Positions 1-21,119 of a stretch of 64,000 nucleotides of DNA are shown here, one piece after another. The stretch is from Vicugna pacos. Taxonomy: Eukaryota; Chordata; Mammalia; Artiodactyla; Camelidae. The translations under genes and the position numbers were made by a program. The number at the start of each line of letters is the position of its first letter. The first letter of the stretch is position 1. Where the stretch lies: assembly GCF_048564905.1 (NCBI RefSeq), contig NC_133014.1, forward strand, positions 6,395,136 to 6,459,135. Reading direction: 5' to 3'. The notes under the pieces are model-generated. The model was not told the origin of the DNA and searched no databases. It saw nothing but the letters and a program-made list of their open reading frames with translations.

Positions 1-100
1 GTCACAAATCTTAGCTCATTTAATCCTCACAATAACCGTCTGGGTTGGATCCTTTTTACAGATGAGAAAACTGAGGCACAGGGAGGTTAAACACACTATA
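1..100 (-). repeat. MIR SINE fragment
   Basis: ttaatcctcacaataacc and cagatgagaaaactgaggca are the classical MIR 3' half read on the minus strand. Confidence 0.75.
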
Positions 101-2340
101 ATGGCACCATGAGAAGCGACCAGTTCTGCTGTGGGTGGTGATAAAGAGATGAAGCTGTGTGCTCCACTCACGAAGGTTGGTCCTTGGGGGTAAACTGGAA
201 TCACTCCAGGTTTCAGGGTGTAGTCCTCAGCCTGAGATATTCAAGGTTATCCTTTAATTTAGAGATTATCAAGTCTCAGGGATGGATCTGTACCAACCAC
301 TATAATTCAGATTTAATTATAAACCAGGACACAAATTTACGAGAGGTTCCTAAACTTCCATTGGTTCACAGCTCAGAAACTTTTTCACTGTGCCCCTAAG
401 CCGAAAGAAATACATAAATTTCTTTTATTCAGTAGTTAAGGCCAAACAACTTAATAAGCACTTATGCCCTAAAAACTTTTAGCTTTTTGAATATACATAT
501 ATAAACTGAAAGAAAAATACATTTATGACTTATTAACGTGATGTGCGTGCCTGCTGGCCACGGTACACTTCCTCCACCTTGGAATTTGACACTGCCACCC
601 TCATTTCCTGCTCCATGTTGATTTTTCAGCTGTACCTGCTTTTAGCTCAGCAACCGCCGAAAACCCAGCTTTGGAAAGATGACATCATCAAACGAGAGGC
701 AGCACAAGCTGATGAGGAAGCTGTGAACTCCTTGGAGCTAGTAGCTCCCGCAGTGTTGGATAAATGTGCAGTATTGCTGTTTCCCTTGACAACGCAGACT
801 ATCCTGTTTCCATTAACTTGTCGGAATCTGGGGTAATTTAGCACAGAGTTTGGGAACTGCGTTAATTTACTGTAAGAAACATAACTGCCAAGTGTACAGG
901 AAATTCTCACATTTTCTTTTCAGTAGCATTGGGAAACCAAAACAGAATCAGAAAATCTTTGGGACTCAAAGTCAGTAAGGAGTGGTAACAAGGAGCTAAC
1001 GGATCTACCCCCGACTCTGATTTAGTTACTGCACTTAGAATGTAGTCCAGTCCAGTTCAACTTGCTTGTGGGTGTGTGTGTATGTGTGTGTGTTTGTGTT
1101 TATGACTCTACTTCATTTGTATCTCAAATCGAAGGGACAGAACAAACAGTTGCAAGTTGTTTCTTCTTTTCTATAACATTTGCAAAAAGGCAAAGGACTG
1201 ATTTGTTAATTATTCAACTTTTTACTAACTACAACTTTTTATAGATATATTTTGAAATGTTTCTTTAAAATTTTTAAAATCACCAGCTCAGAGAAAGTTA
1301 TCTACAAAAAAGAAGTATTGGTTTTTAATTTTAAAAAACACTGTATTTGCTTTAATAGGTATACAAAGAATAGTAGCAGCATTTTTTTCCTAGTAGGAAG
1401 CTGGTATTTTCAACATTTTAAATGTCAATGAATGGGTTCAGAGTTAATGATCTGCTTTTAAAATTAAAAGCTAGAATGGTTAAGTTAAAATAGCCTAATG
1501 CATCTCCCACATCTACCGGGGGATGAAACCTACTCATTTCATCAATTCCAAGCACCTTTCCCCACATTTCTGAGGTCAGGGTGCGTCTGCAGTGACTGCT
1601 GCCCAGGCAGCTGTGGGGGTCAAGTTGTTTTGCCTGCCATCTTCTGGTAGGATCAAGGAAGTGCCAGCATCCAAACTAGCAGGACAGGGTGTCAGAGCTG
1701 GACTCTGAATGAAAGAACATTTTAGGACTGTCTTAACCAGTTTATTTTGCTTCTGTTTTCCTTTGTATGTCTGCACAAGAGTGATATATGACAAAAATCG
1801 ATGTCTGAATATGTGTAAGCAAGCAAGCTCTTTAAACGTATAAAATAGAATGACCTTCCAGGCAAGCTCATCCTGACATTACACCACCAGCATCCCACCT
1901 AAAAGGCTCACGCTGTGTCTGTCTGTCCAGGTCCTTTCCTCGGACACCAACACTTGCTCAGCCTTTGTGCAGGTGCAGCCCAAAAGTGAACAGGCGTCAG
2001 CTCCCCTGGGAGCACTGCCAACAGATTGGGAGGCAAGTGACCCAGCCTCCTCCCTGTGGGTGGACAACTCTGTGTGCCTCTTGGAAGACCCTGAGGGATG
2101 GACTTCCCACTGCTGACAGCACTGACCGCAGATTCTCACCCTCATGCTGGCCTGTCCCCTCCCCTGCCTCCTGGGTCTCCTCTTACTCTGCACCCCAAAT
2201 CTTGGCTCAGGCTCCACATGTGGGCAGACTTGAGCCCTTTAATTTAATTCTGGCACTTGACCACAGACAGATGACAATCAAGAACGGAGCACCACCTTTC
2301 TTACGTTAGTTACAACTTCTGGTTTGATGTGATTGATGAA
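100..2340. other. intergenic, no gene recognised
   Basis: Short open frames only, none with a family resemblance I can name. Holds a TG-rich microsatellite at about 1068-1105. No splice-bounded coding segment was seen. Confidence 0.5.
1068..1105. repeat. imperfect (TG)n microsatellite
   Basis: gtgtgtgtgtatgtgtgtgtg pattern with interruptions. Confidence 0.8.
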
Positions 2341-2349
2341 CCACCACAT

Positions 2350-3243
2350 TGTTTAAAGTCAACTTTATTTTTTAGTATAGTGTTAGCTTTACGGAAAAAT
2401 TAATCAGATAGTAGAGAGAGTTCCCATACACCCTGCACCCAAATCCTCTGTTATTACATCTTACATTAATATGGGACATTTGTTACAGTTATTGAATCAA
2501 TATTGGTAATTATTCAATCAAGTCCATACTTTACTTAGAATTCTTTCATTCTTCTGTTCTAGAATCTCATCAGGACACCACATTAAGTAGTCACATCTCC
2601 TTCAGCGCCTCTTGAGAGGTCACAGTTTCTCAGATTTCCCTTGTTTTTGATGACCTTGACCATTTTGAATTTTGTCAGCTGTTTTACAGAACGTTCCTCA
2701 ATTGGGATTCGTCAGATGTTTGTGCACAGTTACGAATTTTAGAGGGAGAAAGACCGAAGAGTTTACCTTGTATTATCTTCATCCTATCATATCCAGGGTC
2801 CATACTAACAACATGCCTTATCGCCAGTGACCTTGACCTTGGTCACCTGGCTGAGCTAGAACTTGCCAGCTTTCTGCACTGCCAAGCCACTCTCCCCAAC
2901 CCTTTCCAAACTGTACACTTTGGAAGGAAGTCACTTTGTGCAGCTCATGCTTGAAGAATGGAACAGCTTACGTGCAGAGTATCTGCATAAATTATTCAGA
3001 ATTCTGCATGGGGGGTGATTTCTTCTCCCCAACATGTTTATCTATTCAATCAGTTGGATATTTACTTTATACTCTGGATTATAATCCGGTATTTTGTTGC
3101 TCAAAATGTTTAGCCATGAGATCCTTCAGCCACCTCCTGCATCCCTTTGACACAGTTCTATCATTGTGGTTTTTCGTTTTGTTTTGAGCACTTCTCTACT
3201 TTCTGGCACTACCAGGTGATCCAGGCTAATCTATTTCCTGCTG
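2350..3243 (-). repeat. old LINE-1 (L1M-type) 3' region
   Basis: The + strand shows the complement of an ancient L1M 3' end (ttagtatagtgttagctttacggaaaaattaatc...). It resumes at about 4.56 kb, being split by a younger LINE-1. Confidence 0.5.
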
Positions 3244-3244
3244 G

Positions 3245-3950
3245 TTTTTTTTTTTTTAACATTTTTTATTGAGTTATAGTCATTTTACAACGTTGTGTCA
3301 AATTCCAGTGTAAAGCACAATTTTTCAGTTACACATGAACATACATATATTGTCACATTTATTTTCACTGTGAGCTACCACAAGATCTTGTATATATTTC
3401 CCTGTGCTATACAGTATAATCTTGTTTATCTATTCTATGTATGCCTGTCAGTATCTACAAATTTTGAAATCCCAGTCTATCCCTTCCCACAAGTTTGTAT
3501 TCTATGTCTATGAGTCTGTTTCTGTTTTGTATTTTTTTTTTTTTAGATTCCACATATATGAGCGATCTCATATGGTATTTTTCTTTCTCTTTCTGGCTTA
3601 CTTCACTTAGAATGACATTCTCCAGGGACATCCATGTTGCTGCAAATGACGTTGTGTTGTCGGTTTTTATGGCTGAATAGTATTCCATTGTAAAAATATA
3701 CCACATCTTCTTTATTCACTCATCTGCTGATGGACATTTAGGCTGTTTCCTGTCTTGGCTATTGTAAATAGTGCTGCTATGAACATTGGGGTGCAGGTGT
3801 CTTTTTGAAGTAGGGTTCCTTCTGGATATATGCCAAGGAGCAGGATTCCTGGGTCATATGGTAAGTCTAGTCCTAGTCTTTTTTTTTTTTTTTTTTTTTT
3901 TTAGTCCTAGTCTTTTGAGGAATCTCCATACTGTTTTCCACAGTGGCTGC
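3245..3950 (-). mobile_element. 5'-truncated young LINE-1, minus strand
   Basis: Poly-T start (3' tail) at 3247-3258, then the 3' UTR and the end of ORF2, including [20 protein letters not shown] and [20 protein letters not shown]. Same subfamily as the copy at 45.87 kb: they share an ORF2 end with [17 protein letters not shown] and matching 3' UTRs. Confidence 0.85.
3868..3916. repeat. poly-T insert flanked by a 15-bp direct repeat
   Basis: TAGTCCTAGTCTTTT at 3868-3882 and again at 3902-3916, with an uninterrupted T run between, inside the LINE-1 at 3.2-3.95 kb. It looks like a poly(A)-only retrotransposition event with target duplication. Confidence 0.65.
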
Positions 3951-4554
3951 TCTGGTTTTAGATTCAGCCACTTCTGTAAAGAGCTCTGGAGCTCTGGTTC
4001 CTTTTTTTGGCAATATTAGAAATTAGTATCTGAGTGATAGGTGTGGTCTTTACTACTGGGGTGTCATTGCTTTTCAGTCCCTGCAACTGAGAGCAAGGAA
4101 ATGTGTTTACTAATCTGTGTATACACACGATCTACATATGCTACCACCTGTGCCTGTATTAAATTAGACAGGAGTTCACACTGATGGCTTCAACTCTAAT
4201 CCATTACACTTGGATCACTCCAGCCTCCTCCTCCAGCTTATCTGTAACTTCATGATCCAAAAGTGAGAAACCTGGCTCCCATCAGCTGCTGTCCACTTGT
4301 TTAAACCTGGTATATGACAGCAGTATCAGAACTGTTAACATGTGCCAATGTGAGAAATAACTTTATCAGCTGGAGTACAATATTTAAGTACACATTTCTT
4401 TTGTCTTTCATCTTACAGACTCCACTCATCTCCAAGGTTACCTGGGTCAGCACCTTTCCCCTAACCCCTTCCATGAGGTTGTTTCAAACACTTGTAAGAG
4501 AGTTAATTGTTTTACTACATTCTGTATTCCATCCATGTAGCCCCGGACTCCCTT

Positions 4555-5075
4555 AGAGATTTTTTTAATTTGCATACATTAAGATTCACTCTTTGTGCTG
4601 TTAAGTTCTATGGGTTTTGACAAATGCAAAATGTCGTACCTCCACCATCATTGTATCATTCAGAATAGTTTCGCTGTCCTAAAAATCCTTCATGATTTAC
4701 CTATTCAACCCTACCACACTCCCCCAAGCCCCTGATCTTTTTAACATCTCCACAGCTTTGCCTTCTCCAGAACATCAAATAATTAGAATCACACCACAGA
4801 CAGTCTTTTCAGACTCTTACTTCACTCAGCATTGATGCTCTTTGTGGCTTGGTAGCTCATTTCTTTTTACCACTGAATTACCTTCCATTGTATCAAATTA
4901 TAATTTGTTTAGATACTTATCTACTGATAGACATTCTGGTTGTTTGGGTTTTGGTCATTATGAACAAAGCTGCTATAAACATTTGTGTGCAGATTTTTGT
5001 GTGGACGTAAGTTTCAAATAAGTTGGGTAAACACCTAGGGGCATGACTCCTGGATCATATAGTAAGACTATGAAG
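4555..5075 (-). repeat. old LINE-1 (L1M-type) fragment
   Basis: Complement of a degraded L1 ORF2 end/3' UTR: ttactcagcattgatgctc, ttgggttttggtcattatgaac, ctcctggatcatatagtaag. Probably the continuation of the element at 2.35-3.24 kb. Confidence 0.55.
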
Positions 5076-5597
5076 AGTATTTATTATCCATTCATACGTA
5101 CTGTGCTTACTGTTTTAGGTTTATTTCTAGCATCCTCTTTTGGGCTTTCTATGATTCTGCCTTTTCTGTTTCTTTTTATTCTTCAATCTAGTCTCACACA
5201 CATACATATACTACTTTAAGTTATATACTTTTTTCTTTCACTGCTACTTGAATATTTTAGCATGCATACCTCTTTACTACTTTATAAGTGTCTAAGAACA
5301 TTTAAGCCCCAATTAAGCCCTCTTCAATTTGTGTTATTTTGTCCTGTTTTTCAGTTCTATTTTGTCTTAATATCATATTATTCATATTGTTTTGTGAAGT
5401 CAATGCTCATTCAGATTTACCCATCTTTTGGTCACTATGCTTTCTCGAGTCTGAGCTTTCATTAGTTCATTGTCCTGCAAAAGTAAATCCTCTACATTTC
5501 CTCTAGTCAGTCTACTGATGATAAATGTACTCGCCCTATGTCTGAAATACCCATTTCAACCTCATTCCTAAGATATAGCTACACTGGGTATTAACGA

Positions 5598-6719
5598 TTT
5601 TTTAAATTGAAGCATAGTTGATTTACAATGTTGTGTAAATTTCTGGTGTACAGCATAGTGATTCAGTTATACATATATATTCTTTTCCATATTCTTTATC
5701 ATTATAGGTTATTACAAGATACTGAATACAGTTCCCTGTGCTAAACAGTGAGTGTTCACTGTTTATCTATTTTATATATAGTAGTATGTATCTGCAAATC
5801 CCAAACTCCTACTTTATCCCTCTTTCCCTGCCCCCAGGTAACCATGTTTGTTTTCTGTGTCTGTCTGTTTCTGTTTTGTAAATAAGTTCATTTGTGCCAT
5901 TTTTTTAGAGTCCACATATAAGTGAAATCCTGGTATTTGTCTCTGTCTGGCTTACTTCATTTAGTATGATCATCTCTAGGTCCATCCATGTTGCTGCAAA
6001 TGGCATTATTTGATTACTTTTTATGGCTGAGTAGTATTCCACTGTATAGATATACCACAACTTCTTTATCCAGTCATCTAACAATGGATATTTAGGTTGT
6101 TCCCATGTCTTGGCTGTTGTAAATAGTGCTGCTATGAACATTGGGGTGCACATATCTTTTCAGATTAGTTCTCCCGAGATACGTGCCCAGGAGTGGGATT
6201 GCTGGATCTTATGGTAAGTCTATTTTTAGTTTTTTAAGAAATCTCCATACTGTTTTACATAGTGGCTGCACCAATTTACATTCCCACCAACAGTACAGGA
6301 GGGTTTCTTTTTCTCCACACCCTCTCCAGCATTTATCATTTGTGGACTTCTTAATGATAACCATTCTGACTGGTATGAGGTGATACCTCATTGTGGTTTT
6401 GACTTGCATTTCTCTGATAACTGGCAATACTGAGTATCTTTTCATGTTCCTATTGGCCATCTGTGTGTCTTCACTGGATAAATCTGTTTAGGTTTTCTGC
6501 CCATCTTTTGATTTGTTCATTTGTGTTTTTGTTATTGAGTTGTATGAGCTGTTTGTACATTCTGGAGATAAAACCTTTGTCTGTTGCATCGTTTGCAAAT
6601 ATTTTCTCCCATTCCGTAGGTTGTATTTTTGTTTTGTTTATGGTTTCCTTTGCTGTGTAAATACTGTAAGTTTAACTAGGTCCCATTTATTTTTTTCCAT
6701 TTCCTTGGTAGACTGACCT
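5598..6719 (-). mobile_element. LINE-1 3' end with ORF2 C-terminal remnant
   Basis: Complement reads from the 3' UTR into ORF2. Remnants: WYIYTVEYYSAIKSNQIMPF, FAATWMDLEMIILNEVSQTE and [20 protein letters not shown]. Broken into several frames, so older than the copies at 3.2 and 45.9 kb. Not functional. Confidence 0.85.
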
Positions 6720-9320
6720 AGGAGAACACTGTGACAATTTAAGCCAGAGAAAACAATTCCTGATTAGTTTTTGTCTTGTTGTCTCTTCTTGGCCCATAGA
6801 TCACACTGTTCCAGTGTTCTGGCTTTCACTGCTGCTGCTGAGAAGGCAGTGGGCCTGTTATTGTGTTGTAGGTAATCCGAATTTTCTGACTGCGTTTACA
6901 AAGTTCTTTGACGTTCTGCAGTTTCGCTATATATATGCTGCAGATTCCTCACTTACTTGACATTTATACAGCTTTCTGAGTCTGAGGGTTGATGTCCTTC
7001 ATCAATTCTGGAAGAATCTACCTTCATCTTCCCAAATATTGCCTATATCCAATATTCTCCTTTTAAAATTCTAAGAGATATGTTAGACCTTCTCAGGCTC
7101 TCCTCCGCATCTCTCAGCCTCTTAACGTTTCCTCCTGTTTGTCTCTGTGTGTTACCCACAGGGTGATCATTTGGCTCTGCTTTCCAGTTTATTAGTTCTT
7201 TCTTCCACTGGATATTTTTATAAGGCATTTATATGAGCAACTCTTCTTTACTCTTTTCTTTAAACATATTAAATGTACTCACTTTTTTTTTGTCTTGAAA
7301 ACTCTACTTCTCTAAATCTTTGCAGTCTGATTGCACTGTTTTTTGCTGGCTTTCATTCAGGATGCCTTATTTGAGGCATAGTGTGACTTGTGGGTTTCTG
7401 ATTTATGACTCTGAGTTCATGTCCTATGGAGAGTGTCTGCGGCTAAATTAAAGTTGCTCTTCTCATGCGGATATGCAGCTGCTTTGGCCCTGAGCCCAAG
7501 GGTGTTACCAACTTAGGACCTCTGTAAGAACTTGGCATGAGAAATGTTTAGACCATGTGTACCCTGGGAATTCAAACCCACGTGGGAGAAGGCATGTCAG
7601 TGACTTCTTAGGGATCCCTACTTGTGTTCCTCTCCTTTCCAACTAGTGCCAGTCCCCCCCCGAGACTGAAGGCAGCCCTCTGGGATTCCAGCTGTTTGCA
7701 AGAGGATCCTCCTGCAGGGTTCCCCAGGCTTACCTCCTGCCACCTGTCCCCCACAAGTCCATTCTCACAGAAGCTCAGTGTCACCAAGATCTGGCACATG
7801 CCCCTGGGAGTAAACGAGCTGAAGGCTCGCTGACCTTTCCGCAGTTCAGCTTTCACTTTGTTTTTGGCCTCAGAGGATGAATTCTTTTCCTGACGACTCA
7901 GTGGCACATTTAAGAACATTAAAAAAAAAGTTTCATCCAACATGTTGAGTTATCATCAGGTGGGCCGTTCAGAGTACCTAGTCTTTTCACAGTCTGATCC
8001 ATGAAGTCACTGAAAGGCAATGAGGATGAAGTGGAGGAAGGGACTCTGCACTGCTCTGTTCTGTGGAGCAATTTGAAAGCAGGGAGTGGAAAGCAAGCAC
8101 GGTTGTAGTTCTGACTGATGATGGGCAGGGGCTTTAACGGGAGATGCTTCAGCTACTTCTAAGAGAAACCAAGATGGAAGTTATTTCTTTCCCAGTAACA
8201 GAGGTCCAAAGAGGCCAGTCAAGAGCTGGCCTACAGGGGCTCCAGTGTCGTCAGGGATATCATCCCCCAACTCTGGCTCTGTAAGCACACCTGTGGCCCA
8301 GGTGGGCTGCAATCACATCTACACCTCAATCAGAGGGCAGAGGGGGTTAAGCTCAAAAAGGGTACATGCCACGTGTCTGTCCCTCTTAAGAAGCTTGTCC
8401 AGAACTCCCAGCCAACTTCTGGCCACCACCCTCTGGCAGTCAGAGCCTGCAGGGAGGCTGGGGGTTTACTCTTAGCTGGTCCCACTGCTGCTTGAGCAGA
8501 GCTGGAGAACCTCAGTCTGTGGCAGGGAACAGTCTCCGCCACCCAATCAGAACACTTACTGCCTGAGGCCTCACATCAAGGGAGAGACGGAGACAAGATG
8601 ATGATTTACTGGAACAAAGTCCTAAAGAGTGTGGGAGAGAACGGGGTCAAACATGCAGAGGGATGGCTTAGACACGTCCTCACTGGAGACTGAACGCAGA
8701 GAAGAGAAGACGAGGCTGCAGCGGCGGGAGGTGGGGGCTGGACCCAGGGAACTCCTCACAGCACACAAGGGACAGGTCCCCGTGGAGTCACCGAGTGGGG
8801 GCAGTGAACAGAGGGCAGAAAGCCTGCACCCTGGCTGTGTGAACACAAACACCAAGAACGCGTGTCGAAAGCCACCTGTCAAAAAGGCTGTATTTATTTG
8901 TAACAACTGGTTCCCGTAAGCAGGACAAAATCGCTGTCAGAGGAACATGTTTCTAAAGTAGGCAACACACTCACAACACATTTGGCCTGTCACACCTGAA
9001 AACTGTCAAAATTTGAGATTGTTACAGAAGAAAACTGAACTGAAAAGCTGGAGGTGATAAATGACAAAAGGTTGAGGCATCAGTGACAGAGGACCCCCTT
9101 CTCAGCACCCCTTTCACATCTCTCATAAAGGGCCTTTGCATCAGGTCAACTTCTCTGAGGTACCTGGGGAAGGAGACCCCCTGGGGAGCCACTGTCTGCA
9201 ACCACAGCACGTGAGAGTGTGGATTCAGGTGTGCGTGAGGCAGGTCTGTGTGACCTAACTATACCCTTTTTCTCCTCCACAAAATAAGGAAAATCAGCAA
9301 GAATCAATTGTTATTTGATC
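6720..9320. other. intergenic, nothing recognised
   Basis: No spliced gene, RNA gene or clear young repeat seen. Short open frames have no identifiable domain. Confidence 0.4.
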
Positions 9321-9323
9321 ACA

Positions 9324-9475
9324 CAGTCAGCCCTCCATATCTGCAGATTCAACCAACCATGGGGTAAAGCCACTCTGCGGACCTGAAGAGCCAGCCACAA
9401 GGGACCTGAGCACCCACGGATGCCCCACGGGGCTCCTGGAATTAACCCCCACGGATACCGAGGGACAATTCTATA
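9324..9475. mobile_element. Tigger-type DNA transposon remnant (short, MITE-like)
   Basis: Starts CAGTCAGCCCTCCATATCTG and ends with the matching inverted pattern CGGATACCGAGGGACAATT. Family words present: gattcaaccaaccatgg and cacggatgcc. Internally deleted, too short for a transposase. Confidence 0.7.
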
Positions 9476-9479
9476 GTCT

Positions 9480-11040
9480 TACCCACTTCACTTCTCCCAG
9501 TCACGTTTTAGCCCTACTTTCTGGAACCATTTCTCACCAATCACTAAAGAAAGGGTTACCTAGTACTTGCTTAACGCCCTTCCCCGTAACCCCGTCCTCC
9601 GAACACCGGAAGACGGACTCAGCACCTCGCTTGCCTGTCTTCCCGGTCACTATGTGTTTCTGTTCTGGACTGAGATGAACTCAATGCTTAAGAGCCAAGT
9701 TGTATCACCTCTATCACATCACAAATGCTCTAAATGAAACATAAGGAGATTAATGGTAAGTGCTGTAGGGAAGTCTCCCAGAATTAACCAAGCTGTAGAG
9801 ATTTGCAGATGAAGTTCGAAATCACAATACTGATCTCAGGACGGAGATGCCACCCTCTCCCTCCTTAAATCAAGCCCAGTCAGCATGAGCACAGAGCGTC
9901 CCGCAGCCTGGGAGCCGTGTGGCCAGACAGGACTCACCCAGTCCATGGACACATGAGCTTCTGAGTTCAAACTGAGTGCCTTAGCCTGACACGGGGACAA
10001 GACTCCAAAGGAACGAAGATCAAAGTGTACAAAGAGAACAGGCGTATATAGGCGCACCCAAGCCTTCACCACAGCACTTCACTCTGACGACAGCTGACAA
10101 CAGAAAACCAACGAAGGCGGCTCTCCCACAAAACCCAAGGGACCCGCAGACGAGTGACAGAACCATCCAAACTTAACCCTGCAGTAAGAATTCCATGAAA
10201 AACCCTTCAAGGAAGATTGTGACACAGAGTCTGTTTTATCATCAGTGTTGGCCCTCGTGTGTAGACAAACACATGTCACTGACACGGACACTTCTGACAG
10301 ATAAAATGGGTCACAGCCACCTGTTGTTCTTTGAATTACAGCAAAAATAAATCGCAATAATCAGAAGGAACTCAGCGCCCTCTCTGACTCATATTTTTAA
10401 GATGCAAACCAGCACTGAGGACGACATCATTCAACAAAATGCTAGGGAATGACAGTTTCCCTAATTCTTCTGCTCTGGTCAATTTGACAAGAAGTGATAA
10501 ATGTTCAGAGGATTCTGGTTCATAAAACATCTTGCTCTGTTTTTTACTGACTGACTGAGACACAGCTGATCTATTTGTATGCTTACATCTATTTATTTCC
10601 AAAAAAGAATTTAACGTGGCCTTTTATAGTAATTGAAATTAGCTGACATCTCAACAGTCCGAGACAAAAAATTTTAACCAGAAGAAATATTTTACCCAAA
10701 ATGGGATTAATCTTTTTGTTATTGCTAAGACAATGTTTGTTTCACAAAAATTATTGCCTATTTCTTCCAAATAGGATAGTAAGATTTTTTTCCTTTCAAT
10801 CATTTTTTTTGATTTTATTTAATAATCCTGTTGCTACCTTTATAAAAGAATAAAAATAAATTATAATATAAATGCAAAACTTAGTTTGCTATTTTTCCAC
10901 TGTATAATCTATTCACATTATTTTTTAAAAACCCTCCACATTTTTTTATATTTTTATGTGAATAAAGAGTCAATAATTTTACGGCTTACTTAAAATATAA
11001 GTGAGGAAAACACGGACATTTGCCATACCAATGGCTGGCT
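9480..11040. other. intergenic to PDCL3 3' flank
   Basis: AT-rich from 10.6 kb on. No gene seen. Confidence 0.4.
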
Positions 11041-11046
11041 TTTATT
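11041..11046 (-). terminator. PDCL3: candidate PDCL3 polyadenylation signal
   Basis: AATAAA on the minus strand about 215 bases after the PDCL3 stop codon. Further AT-rich candidates occur near 10.81-10.82 kb, so which one is used cannot be decided from sequence. Confidence 0.4.
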
Positions 11047-11257
11047 TTTTTAAGAAAATGTTATTAATTTAAAAAGAGAGTTCAAAGACATTTAATAGGA
11101 TTCCCAGCAATGATTATTTCTGAGATCTATGAGATTTAAAACTTAAAACATAATTAAAAGGCTAAAACCCCAAATATATTCCTACTTTTTCCTTCTTAAA
11201 AAAATTCAGAGGATTTATCCCATCAAGAAAGTTCAGCAGGTTACCCGGGCGGCAGCC

Positions 11258-19301
<8,044 letters not shown>

Positions 19302-19797
19302 TTTCTTTTTCTCTTAGCTCCCTCAAGCAGGGCCGGCCCCAGTGCCCGCGTCCCTCAGCTGTCTTCCGCGCACGCGCGCAGCCGCCGCCCCACCTCTTCC
19401 CCGGCCCGGCCTTGACCCCGCCCCCAAGAAGCGAGCTGGGCGGAGCCAGGGGGCGGTGCGTTCTCTGAGTCTGCGCCCGCTTCTCTGGAAACCGGCGCCG
19501 AAACTGTGCGCGTGCGCGAAGTGGGGCACGCCCATGCTGCGTTCGTGTGCCGCTCAGCCAAGCCCCGGCGCTACCTTATTAGGGTAGGTGTTCGGCTTCC
19601 GAGCCGGGGCGCGGGTGGAGGAGGTAGCTCGTGGCGAGTCGCTTCCAGCCGCAGACCTGATCTTGTCCAAGAGGTTTCTGCCCAAGAAGTCAGAAATAGA
19701 AATGCGTTTCAGTGATCCAGTGTTACCATAAAAAATGATACAGGGTTACCTGGAATTCACTTACCCTTTCAGTGTCGTATAAGGCAGTTCATTCCTA

Positions 19798-19865
19798 AGA
19801 CTTACGTTTATTGAGAGCCTATTACGTATCAGGTACTATTCTAAGCTCTGCGGTTATAGCAGTGA
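19798..19865 (-). repeat. L2/MIR fragment
   Basis: acgtttattgagagcctatt and actattctaagctctg. Confidence 0.5.
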
Positions 19866-20055
19866 TCACAACAGACAGAAGCAAGGGGAAAAGTACTTTT
19901 CACCTGGTTCAGCCTCAGGGATCCATACTTGCAAAAGTGTACACAGGAGGTACTGAGTAGAAATCAGCAATCTGAATTGTAAAATATAAATACAAGTGCT
20001 GGGCCCCAGTCTTCTGCCTACGCAGCACTCTGAATTTGAGTTAAGAAAGCAGTCT

Positions 20056-20610
20056 CGGTCAGTCTGGAAAAACAGTAGCCAAGGCATGGAACCTAAATGT
20101 CCATAGACAGGTGACTGGATAAAGAAGCTGTGGTATATTTATATAATGGAATACTACTAAGAGATGATAAAGAATAAAATAATGCCATTTGCAGCAACAT
20201 AGATGAACCTGGAGATATTCTAAATAAGCCAGAAAGAAAGAAATATACCATATGATATCACTCATATGTGGAATAAAAAAGAAAAAGAAAAAAGACAAGA
20301 GGACACTAATGAACTCATCTACAAAACAGAAACAGACTCGCAGACATAGTAAACAATCTTGGTTAGGGGGGGAAAGGGGTGAAAAGGGATAAATTTGGTA
20401 GTTTGAGATTTGCAACTGTTGATCACTATATATAAAAATAGATAAACAAATTTCTTCTGTGTAACCCAGGGAACTATATTCAATATCTTGTAATAATATT
20501 TAATGGAAAAGAATATGAAAATCAATATATTACCTATATGCATGGCTGGGACATTATGCTGTGCACAGAAATCGACACATTGTGACAGACTATACGCCAA
20601 TAGAAAAGAA
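20056..20610 (+). mobile_element. 5'-truncated LINE-1 with target duplication
   Basis: Plus-strand ORF2 end and 3' UTR (ctgtggtatatttatataatgg, gcagcaacatagatgaacct), A-rich tail, bracketed by AAGAAAGCAGTCT at 20043-20055 and 20611-20623 (13 bp). ORF2 part is broken. Confidence 0.87.
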
Positions 20611-20694
20611 AAGAAAGCAGTCTTCCTCCCTGGACACCTGAGCTAGGTTGCCACCTTCTGGCAACCAAGCAGACACAGATAATACAGACCTACA

Positions 20695-20870
20695 CATCTC
20701 TAAGATATGTGAAGGACTCCCAACTTTGACTATGCATTAGAACCACCTGGGAGCCTTCAAAAACTGCAGCTACCTTGGGGCTCCATCCCCAAATTTAATC
20801 TCGGGAGATGGGAGCTGGAATTGATATTTTCTTAAAGAGCCTCAGGTATTGCTAATGTACACAACCATCG
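20695..20870. repeat. MER5-type hAT remnant
   Basis: aactttgactatgcattagaaccacctggg, typical MER5 5' part, followed by the 3' half. Confidence 0.65.
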
Positions 20871-21119
20871 ATATAAAATGAATCAAAGGATTCCTTGAAG
20901 GCAAGGAGCTTTGATTTAATTATTTACAAGGATTCCTAAGATTAACTCCTTCCCACAGAGTTATAGGTCTCTTAAAACATTTGTTTATTTACTTATCCTG
21001 CAGCAAACTAAATGAATTTTCCCTGGTCTCACCGCAGAAATCGTAAGTCTGAAGTGTGTTTGACCCAATGCTAAGCTTTGCATTCTCCACTGACTAGAGT
21101 GGGTGCTGTTAAAATCCTT

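Noticed and set aside
543-836. 97-codon frame as an exon
   Set aside because: No convincing splice sites or family resemblance.
3455-6460. Minus-strand frames with ORF2 motifs as host genes
   Set aside because: They are LINE-1 ORF2 remnants (EYYSAIK, CWRGCG motifs).
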